Positions 56,345-64,000 of a DNA stretch of 64,000 bases are shown one piece after another. The first letter of the stretch is position 1. Every line of letters starts with the position of its first letter. Position numbers and translations under genes: made by a program. The notes below the pieces were generated by a model. The model saw nothing but the letters and a program-made list of their open reading frames with translations, was not told the DNA's origin and made no database searches. The DNA comes from Adenophora triphylla var. japonica (Eukaryota > Streptophyta > Magnoliopsida > Asterales > Campanulaceae). The DNA is taken from contig JAFEMH010000342.1 of the NCBI GenBank assembly GCA_022495995.1, forward strand, positions 372,001 to 436,000, read 5' to 3'.

Positions 56345-57660
56345 AATTTTTTATTCAACTTTTGTCCTATTTTAATCGTTAAAAAATGGTTCGGATATTA
56401 AAGAGATGAATGGTTTTATTATAAAGCATAAAAATTTGGGTACAAAGTAATTAGTGAATAGTTGTTGTGAGTATGACTTATAAGACCATTTAATATTGAA
56501 ATTTTATAATTTTTTCATTGTAATTTTTTTAAATTTAAAATGGGACACCTTTTATAAAAAAAAAGGAAGTTTAAAATCGGACGAAGGGAGCATTTATTTA
56601 TTTGATAGTGAAATAATTTATCCTAATGTTAAATTTAATTACTAGCAAAATAAAAATTAAATCTTAATAATGAAAACTAAAATAAATAAAACTAGAAGGG
56701 AAAATTATATTTTCCGTCTCAAGTCAACTTTAAAAAATGTCATTATACAAAACAATTATTTTTCTTCATTTCAAAAATGAATATTACTTTCAGCTCAAAA
56801 TAAATCACAAAAAAATAATACTACTTTTTTTGCCACAAAATTGCATTATTATATGCTTTAACTAGAAGGGAAAATTTATATTTTCCGTCTCAAGTAACTA
56901 AAATTTTTGCAGTAGAGTAATCAAATTACTTTTTTTGACCCAATTCTAGGAAAACAGTGTTAGTATGTGCTTTAACTTGATATTGTCAAATTTAAATAAT
57001 TTTGTAAGTAAAAAACGGGTTGATAAAATTTTTGAATCCCTCCAAAACCCGCATTGATCCGCTTCTAATGAAAAAAGTTTGGAAATGTTTTCTTTTAAAT
57101 CGGGTGGGATTGGGGTGGATTTGAGATTAGCTCGAACCGTCCCATTTAACCCGAACCCGCTTAGTATTCATCTTTTTTTATAATAAATTTTAAATATTGA
57201 TAATATTTGTATATTATTATATACTTATTTGTTTATTGTTTATTGTGTTTTCTTATATTTCTATGTCATATTATTAATCTCTACATTTATAAGGAAATAA
57301 AGGGAAAAAAAATTGCATTTTATAATAGAAATAGTCATAATTTTTTCTTCAACTTTTGACCTATTTTAATCTTTAAAAAATTGGTTAGGATATTAAAGAG
57401 ATGAATGGTTTTATTATAAAGTATAAAAAGTTGGGTACAAAGTAATTAGTGAATAGTTGTTGTGAGTATGACTTATAAGACCATTGAATATAAAAATATT
57501 AAAAAAAATTCATTTTACTTTTTTAAAACTTAAAATGGGACACCTTTTATTAAAAAAAAAAAAAGGAAGTTTAAAATGGGACGAAGGGAGCATTTATTTA
57601 TTTGATAGTGAAATAATTTTTCCTAATGTTAAATTTAATTACTTGCGATATAAAAAAACG
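56345..57660. repeat. Two direct repeats of about 305 bp, 1 kb apart, in the Helitron
   Basis: 56345-56650 and 57345-57655 share TTAAAGAGATGAATGGTTTT, GTGAATAGTTGTTGTGAGTA, AAAATGGGACACCTTTTAT and GACGAAGGGAGCATTTATT. Between them GAAGGGAAAATTxATATTTTCCGTCTCAAG occurs at 56695 and 56862. No genes. Confidence 0.8.
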
Positions 57661-58332
57661 TGATTATATAACAATAACATTAAAGAAATATGTAAAAATC
57701 ATACGGGGATGTAGAAGTTGAATACGGTTCAAGAACAAAATAACTTCTCAAAAATAAAAATTGATGATATTTGAAAATTTTCATTTCATGTAATTTGTTA
57801 GTTTGAAGAATCACTAGAGTCAAGAGTTCAGAATTGCAGTTGAAGAGAAAGATTTGGAGACTTATAAGCAGATTTATTACGCTTTCCCAATCGTTGTCGA
57901 AATTAAGTGATACTGTGGGCAAATTACGCACATATCACGTTCAATACACAATAAATATGTTTTACATAAAAAATATGCGTTCAATTCCATAGCATTGAAA
58001 AATGGATGTCAAATGTGATTATTATTGAATAGAACGAGAATTTATGTATAAAATGCGCTTCTTACAAACTAACTATGCCTTAAATATATATATTTTTTGT
58101 GACCTTCAATCTGATATTTGTACTAATAATATATTTTTTTTAAAAATATTTTACAATGTACACAAACATTTCTATTTTCTGTTATATTTGTATGAATTTT
58201 CGTAAATATGTGTTAATAGCTATCCGTGCATCGCACGGGAGTTACACTAGTGTCTAAAAAAATGAAATTTGCACTTAATCAAGAGTAATTTTTTTTTTTT
58301 AGAAAAATTGGAATTTCTTTTCGGGATGGGAG

Positions 58333-60119
58333 TAGTAATAATAATTAACACTCATAATAGTAATAAGTTTGAGCAACATATGCTTGTTTACTCTATTAAT
58401 CCCAGTTAATATTTCCCCACTTTCTTGTTATAAATGTCATATCCATAGGCCTCTCTTAGAGCACTAAGCAATATTTTCTAATGGTTTACTATGTTGTATA
58501 TTTAATGGTTATGGCAAATTTGAATATTCTTGTTCTCTGAAATATTTTAAGTGTTTCACCTCTTTTCAGTAAAATAATACTCCAATTGTTCCAAACATAA
58601 TAGGCTCATTTGACGAGTTAATCGTTTAATGAATAATGTTTTACAAGTATATTTTGAAAACTGAGGTTTTTTTTAAATGAAACTATTATTCTTATTTTGA
58701 CAGAGAGAATGCGGGTGCAGACAAGGTAGAGAAGCACATAGATGGGTAGAATCCGTTGGAAATTTGGCTTTTGGGGTAATTATGAGTGGATCTCATTTCT
58801 GGGTCCAATTAGGTTCGACCAAAGTCAATACTTATATACATCGTTTGTTATACCATTAATCAAATTGGTGTTTTGGTGAAAGTCAAATTATCATGGATGA
58901 AGTCCATAATTCTAAAATCTCAAACTTTGACATTTAAGTCTCTTTAATGTCAATGATGAAATGGGTTTGGTTGCTATCCCCATGGGTAAAAGAAGACAAC
59001 TATCACTTTTTGTTTGTCATGTAAAAGACTTTGGTGTTCCATCTCATATGGGAATGACAACAGAAGTTGAAGTGCCTTTTTTTTTTTTTTTTTTTTTTTA
59101 ATTGATGGGCACTTCATGACCCCTTGTTTAAGTATCATGTTAGGTGGCTTGAACCCCAATATCACAGATGCGATCGCTCGCTCGACTCGGCCTTTTGGGC
59201 ACGGTTGTGGGCGAGTTGATTTGGTTCAGGGCAACCTTTTATTTTTAGTCAAAGTTTATTTGAGGTTTATCTTTTTGCAAGAAGGAAATTGATCTGGAGA
59301 CTTGTCTTGCACGGGACTAATAGTCTCGCACGAGACACGTCTGTTTCTTGACGGGAATTTTAAATGCATGCGGTTTTTTCTCTGAAAGTTTAGGGTTAGG
59401 TTTTAGAGTCTTTATTTTCTCCTAAACGAACTGACCGTCTTTAATATGTATATAAGGACATCCCTATTCTCAATTTTCTCTAATGCGAAAAATACAAAAC
59501 TAATATTTTCTAGAAAATTTGTTCTTGTTACAGATTTTGTGATTCAAGAGTATGATCTAGGCGAAGTGAGATAGAGCTGCAGTTGAATCCGTACATGTGC
59601 GCAAACATTCTTGGTACATATTATGTGATCGTTTTATCCAAGGTGGAAATTGGTTGTACCTGAAAAGAATTGCAGGCAATATTTTTTCTTAGTACAGTTT
59701 TCTTAAGGCGACTCGATCAATCCTGATAAGTTATTCTAACTCCCTTTGGATTTTCGCTTTAATTTTCGGGTATTAAAATGCGCTTTATTACTTATACTTC
59801 GTGATATTGATTTACTTCAATTATACGTCTGAATACATGATTGCTCCTTTGATTAAAATCAGTTTAATTTAAACTTGTACGACTATTTAATTCCAATAGA
59901 AACCATCCAGATGATTGTAGTAATTGTTGTCTTAGAACTATGTAGGAGTTGAAAATAGAGCAAAAATATATATAAGATTATTATTCCCCTTTAATTTGAA
60001 CCATATTTATACTAAATTGGACAATATTTGTAATGTTGATTTATGGTTAAAAATTTGTTTTTCTGTGAATTGGATGTGGAATTATTTTTAACAATTTGCT
60101 AATTTTATGTATGACATTA
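58333..60119. other. Spacer with a possible LTR fragment
   Basis: No gene recognised. There is a 20-nt or longer T run at about 59078-59099. The stretch 59225-59670 has LTR-like features: two short dyads (GTCTTGCACGGGAC and GTCTCGCACGAGAC, about 59303-59336), a TATATAAGG box near 59450 and a leader-like region after it; but I find no matching second copy or TSD. Confidence 0.3.
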
Positions 60120-60451
60120 CCTCATTTCTTAAACACATTTTTTAATCTAATATATTAACGAAATATATTTTCAACATACTAGACTGTCTAATGACCCAAA
60201 AATCTATGCATAAAAATTATTTTAACATTGACTTTTAGATATTAATTTTAAATTCAGACAAGATATTTTTTAACATACTGTCTAGAATATATGTATAGCT
60301 TTGCCCCATATTTTAAACACATTTCTTAAATCAAATATATGAAGAAAAAAAATATTCTCAACATACTAGATTATCTAATGACGCTGAAATCTCTGCATTA
60401 AAAAAGTTTTAACATTTTCTTTTGAATGTTATGTTTCATTTCAGATAAGGA
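60120..60451. repeat. Imperfect tandem repeat of about 186 bp, two units
   Basis: 60120-60265 and 60306-60451 share CAACATACTAGA..TCTAATGAC, TAAACACATTT and ATTCAGAYAAG. The second unit abuts the integrase relic. Confidence 0.7.
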
Positions 60452-61466
60452 CTCTATACACCTTTAATAGTTCCAAATCAACCTTGGGATGATGTTAGCA
60501 TGGATTTCATAGTCGGGTTACCTAGAACTCAAAGGGAAAGGGATGAAATTATGGTGGTAGTTGATCGATTTTCGAAGATGAGTCATTTTGTTCTATGTCA
60601 TAAGACGTATGATGCATATATTGTTGCTAATTTATACTACAAGGAGATTGTTCATTTGCATGGGATTCAAAAGTCTATTGTTTCAGATCGGGGCACTAAG
60701 TTCCTTAGCCACTTTTGGAAGACCCTATGGAGTTTGGTTGGTACTAAGTTGCTCTTTAGTACTTCCCATCATCCACATGCCTACTTCCCTTCATCCACAG
60801 ACCGATGGACAAACTGAAGTGACAAATCGGACTCTTGGAAGTTTATACTACAAGGAGATTGTTCGTTTGCATGGGATTCCAAAGTCTATTGTTTCAGATC
60901 GGGACACTAAGTTCCTTAGCTACTTTTGGAAGACCCTATAGCGTTTGGTTGGTACTAAATTGCTGTTTAGTACTTCCCATCATGCTGAGTTTGTGTACAA
61001 TAAAACTCCTTTATCTACTACTAGTCGTCATTCTCCATTTGAGATTGTGTATGGTGTTAATCCGTATATTCTCATTAACTTAATTCCTATACCGAAGAAG
61101 GAAATGGTGAGCTTTGAAGCAAAAGAAAGACAAGCTGCATTTATGAGAACTTGTGAGCAAGTTAAAGCTCAGATTGAGAAGGAAAATGTGAAGTATAAAG
61201 AAAGATGCAACAAAGGGCGCACTCAACATGTTTTCAAGGTCGGTTATCTTGTGTGGCTGCATTTTCGCATGGAGAGATTTCCTTCAAAAAGAAAGAAAAA
61301 AATTATGTCGAAAGCTGATGGTCCATTTCGAGTGCTGGAAAAGTATGGTGATAGTGCGTATAAACTTGAGCTACAAGATGAGTTTGTTAATGTGAGTCCT
61401 ACTTTAAATGTTGGTGATCATTCCCCTTACTTGGATGACAAAAATTTGATGACAAGTGGAAGATAA
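60444..61466 (+). pseudogene. Ty3/gypsy (chromovirus-like) integrase relic with an internal duplication
   Basis: The integrase core starts with [16 protein letters not shown] (first Asp) and SDRGTKF (second Asp). A frameshift near 60775 precedes [17 protein letters not shown] (Glu). Instead of continuing, the sequence repeats 142 bp (60842-60983 copies 60631-60772). It then rejoins the family at AEFVYNKTPLSTTSRHSPFEIVYG, followed by the C-terminal chromodomain-proximal part (VGYLVWLHFRMERFPSKRKKKIM..DGPFRVLEKYGDSAYKLEL) to a stop at 61466. The frame 60945-61466 is open for 173 codons. Upstream pol is absent. Lineage (Reina/CRM type) is inferred from the C-terminal style. Confidence 0.85.
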
Positions 61467-61477
61467 TGGAAAGGGAC

Positions 61478-62050
61478 TGATGTTGAGCTCCAAGGGTGTG
61501 GACCAAACTTTGTGGGTACAATCTAAGCCCAATCTTTGTCAATGTGATTAGTTGGGCCTAAATGGGTGGTCTAATGTTTGAGCAGTTTCTGTAATTATTT
61601 TGTTCAGCTTATATCTAAGCAATGACACTCCAGATCGTGATTATTTTCACTTTGGGATGAAGATAAAGATGTGATCTTTCATATGACTACTTATGGCAAT
61701 TTTAAGAATAAGTTCTTAAAGAGTTATGGCTGTTCAAATCTAGCTGGGCAGATTAGCCGAATTTACATTGTTTCCATCATTTAGTTCTTATCTTCATTTT
61801 TTCTTATCCTTTAATAATTAATGTATAGTTTATCCTAACTTGGAAGGATGTTCCAAGATTATTATAATACCCCACAACATGTACTTGTATAAGGCATTGA
61901 GTGATTGAATAAAAAATTCCTTTGTGAGTTTGCAAACTTACTTCAATTCTTGCGAGAATTGTTCTTAAACCTTGTGAGGTTTAAACCCTTTCCGCCCTTT
62001 CGAGGACATCCCTAGTCTAGCGAGATTGAGGTTCTTGAGTTAATCCATAT
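61478..62050 (+). repeat. Putative 3' LTR of the gypsy relic
   Basis: A purine tract GGAAAGGGAC ends at 61477 and the next bases are TGATGTTG, as at a 3' LTR start. Non-coding sequence with a possible leader follows. I cannot place the 3' border; no partner LTR or TSD is in the window. Confidence 0.45.
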
Positions 62051-62309
62051 CCATCCTAAGTAAACACTAGTTTACCTATCACGAACTATGTTTTGTTCTG
62101 ATTCTCCGATAGAGATACATAGGCAGTCGTTCGACACATCTTGGGATACCTTCCATGTCTGGATATTTCAAGAAGACAGATATTTGGGTGACTGGAGATC
62201 TAATGAGTGCCATTGCTGCCCTAGTTTTTGGATCCATACTCTTCAGCTTGGCAATACCAACAGGTTCACTGGCTCTCAATTGGACCTTTCGTGCACCATC
62301 TAATAAAAA

Positions 62310-62645
62310 GTGAAGCTGGATTGGTCTCAAGTTATTTTCAATAGGCTCATAGCTGAGATCAATCTTTATAATGAAAAGATGGACGATAGTGCTTCAAAGT
62401 ACAAGCCCTTCTGCAGATTGCTCACTAGGATCTTTCTTGCTTTCCCTTCACTTCGGAATTACATAATAGATACTCCTTACATCAAAGATAGGTCATTTGA
62501 GAATTTTGATTGTAAATCTCTTGAAGAGATTATAAAAGAGATTGCAAGAAGGCTTATTCAGCTGCCCACCCCTCCCCAAAATCCAAGAAAGTTGTTAAAC
62601 AACCTATCGGTGAAGACCTTGAGGCGCCTGACCTTAGCGCCCTGA
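62310..62645 (+). CDS. Hypothetical protein fragment, family not recognised
   Basis: 111 codons, rich in Leu, Ile, Lys and Arg, largely helical in character (WSQVIFNRLIAEINLY..FCRLLTRIFLAFPSLRNYI). The style recalls extra ORFs of plant gypsy elements, but no decisive motif is present. The start is simply the first Met of the frame; coding-like sequence may extend upstream in another frame (62088-62303). The stop is at 62643-62645. Confidence 0.35.
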   Translation: MKLDWSQVIFNRLIAEINLYNEKMDDSASKYKPFCRLLTRIFLAFPSLRNYIIDTPYIKDRSFENFDCKSLEEIIKEIARRLIQLPTPPQNPRKLLNNLSVKTLRRLTLAP

Positions 62646-62915
62646 ATGAAGATGATTATGATGATGGTTTATCTGAGGAAGCTCCCATTGAGAAGAAGAG
62701 ATTTTTTTATTATCATTTTTTTTAAGAAGAAGAGCTTGAAGAAGGGTAAAGTCATTGCAGCGCCAAGACCTTCTGATAGAGGGTTTTGTGACTTTGTGGA
62801 AGCTAAGGGTGAGAAGAGAAAGGCAACTATTATACAACCTAGTGGTGGACTGAATAAAGCCAAAACTTCCTTCAAGGAGCTCAAGAAGGCCTATGTTGCA
62901 GGTGCTCATGCCTTG

Positions 62916-62917
<2 letters not shown>

Positions 62918-63010
<93 letters not shown>

Positions 63011-63018
63011 TGTGTGTA
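62918..63018. repeat. Compound (TA)n(TG)n microsatellite
   Basis: About 28 TA units run directly into about 21 TG units with one TATG interruption near 63003. ORFs through it are artefacts of the dinucleotide repeat. Confidence 0.97.
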
Positions 63019-63068
63019 CCTAACTCCCCAAGGGTTAGCCAAGCCCTGCCCAGAAAGAGGGTTAGCCA

Positions 63069-63776
63069 GGGCGCCGGCCCAGGGCCCAACATTTTAAGGG
63101 GCCCATTCAGGGTATAATTTTAGTACTAATACATATAAGTAAATTTCATAATCACAAGTGATGTGTTAGTTTAATGTTGTGGTTAGTGCCTTCTAACCCA
63201 TGCAACCAGGTTCGATCCTTGGGACTGCTATCTAGAAATTCTTTGTTTATGTTTTCCTTTTTTGGCTCTTGGGTGAGGGCTTCGTAACGGATTGGGCCCT
63301 ATCCTTATGCATTTATTTGTTAGGCTTTACAATTCTATTGTACTATATTCTTTGGCCTAATGATTATGTTTTTTATTTCTCTTTTCATCATATATTGGAA
63401 AGGGATCATGTTTTCTTTTTTTTTTTGTATGCTTTTAGCATTTTTAAGGGCCTAATGTTCATTTCCATAAAAAAGCCCAAATATTCATGTATTTATTTAT
63501 CATGTTTTTTTTATAGTTTAGTTATACATAATATTTTATTTTTTACATATAAATCATATGTTCAATTTTAGGGGCCCTCATCTTCTTCTATTTTTCTCTA
63601 ACCATAAACTTTTTTAACATATTCATATATTTAAATATTAACCAGACATAGAAATTTCATATAACCTATATTATATTTTGGCGGTAAAAATGTGTTTAAT
63701 TTGAGCACATTAAAATTTTTTAGGGCCCTTTCTATATCTCTTTCACCTCGGCCCCTAAAATTTTAGGACCAACCCT
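63069..63776. mobile_element. hAT-like element with GGGCCC-rich ends
   Basis: Left end AGGGCGCCGGCCCAGGGCCC, right end GGCCCCTAAAATTTTAGGACCAACCCT, roughly inverse with several mismatches. About 700 bp, with AT-rich coding-free interior. No clear 8-bp TSD, so the class is tentative. A B-box-like GGTTCGATCC near 63208 may mark a SINE piece inside. Confidence 0.4.
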
Positions 63777-64000
63777 AGGTTTGGCAGACACGTTATGTGG
63801 TTTCCCATTATACATGGCTCCAGAGATTATCCAGAATAAAGAGTATGACAGTAAGATGATGCCTTCAAATATTGATACAAAATCGACTACATCCAAGGGC
63901 GGACACAAATACACTTAAAGGGGTGGAACTAAACCCCCTTATTCAAATAGTGTTTGTGTTTTAGTGGTTATGATGTTAAAATTTTAACTTGAAGGCTGTA
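63622..64000. repeat. Long direct repeat, copy 2, cut by the window end
   Basis: Matches 52912-53289 (see that entry). The match is unbroken up to the last base of the window. Confidence 0.88.
63781..63861 (+). pseudogene. ATG1-type protein kinase exon fragment, copy 2
   Basis: Same 27-codon activation-segment fragment as at 53071-53151 ([15 protein letters not shown]..). By eye it differs only at one silent site (TCT to TTC-shifted context near 63801 should be checked). No other kinase motif follows before the window ends. Confidence 0.65.

Larger units (their letters stand above)
53678..58250 (+). mobile_element. Non-autonomous Helitron
   Basis: The 5' end TCTATCTATATATAATAA at 53678 is preceded by A. 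The 3' end has the hairpin CCGTGC-ATC-GCACGG (58224-58238), then 12 bases ending in CTAG at 58250, followed by T. Insertion between A and T, 5' TC, 3' CTRR and a subterminal hairpin are all diagnostic. 4573 bp with no Rep/helicase. It contains a Stowaway MITE, a 592-bp tandem repeat and a 1-kb-spaced direct repeat. Confidence 0.9.
53657..58332. mobile_element. Degenerate Stowaway-like MITE hosting the Helitron
   Basis: Left part 53657-53677 (CTATCTCCGTTC..) and right part 58251-58332 (..GGGATGGGAG), flanked by TA. Without the Helitron it is 103 bp. The ends are diverged, so this is a moderate call. Confidence 0.5.

Noticed and set aside
57680..57931. 83-codon minus ORF in the Helitron as a captured gene
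   Set aside because: Composition is that of AT-rich DNA and I recognise no family.
58641..58790. Possible host exon after a TTTTGACAG acceptor
   Set aside because: Open for fewer than 20 codons with no recognisable product.
59160..59670. Complete LTR
   Set aside because: TATA and dyads fit, but no TG/CA borders with a TSD or second copy could be placed; reported only as a low-confidence spacer note.
62893..63117. ORFs rich in Ile-Tyr and Cys-Val across the microsatellite
   Set aside because: They are translations of the TA and TG dinucleotide repeats.

Overview
The window is repeat-rich nuclear DNA from a flowering plant, most likely a eudicot. The evidence is plant-specific retroelement lineages (a Ty3/gypsy Tat element with an antisense extra gene, several Ty1/copia families), a Mutator-like transposase carrying an OTU domain, Stowaway MITEs, a Helitron, AT-rich spacers and GT-AG introns. 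I see no intact host gene, no rRNA or tRNA gene and no CRISPR array. Nearly everything is a transposable element, often one inside another, and many borders are fixed by matching target-site duplications (TSDs).

Layout. 1-6840: 3' half of a Tat-lineage gypsy element: broken integrase (+), a repeat-bearing 3' region, a spliced antisense extra ORF (-) with its own TATA box, and the 3' LTR (5980-6840). 7256-16356: a complete but decayed Ty1/copia element on the minus strand, TSD TAACT, with a hAT-type element (11122-12174, 8-bp TSD) inside its integrase. 16458-16691: Stowaway MITE. 17397-43894 (minus): remains of one Mutator-like transposase gene with SWIM and OTU domains. Its first two coding exons (43835-43894 and 22224-22313) are now 21.5 kb apart because a three-LTR gypsy array (22334-43754, TSD TAAAT) sits in the intron between them. 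A very young non-autonomous copia element (32863-39211, TSD GGTAA) sits inside that array.

44039-44540: 252-bp tandem duplication. 45539-52427: a Ty1/copia element on the plus strand (TSD AGGGG) whose 3' LTR is split at its TATA box by a solo LTR (50495-52176, TSD TCTAT). 52500-53400: gag fragment, a segment holding an ATG1-type kinase fragment, and a short SINE-like element. 53678-58250: Helitron inserted in an older MITE and carrying a Stowaway element and long tandem repeats. 60120-61480: short tandem repeat and a chimeric gypsy integrase relic followed by a putative LTR. 62300-63018: unrecognised ORF and a TA/TG microsatellite. 63070-64000: a hAT-like element, then a second copy of the ATG1-fragment segment, cut by the window end.

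The genes do not form a pathway; the interest lies in the order of nesting, in decayed yet recently mobile non-autonomous elements, and in covarying short hairpins found inside several unrelated retroelements.
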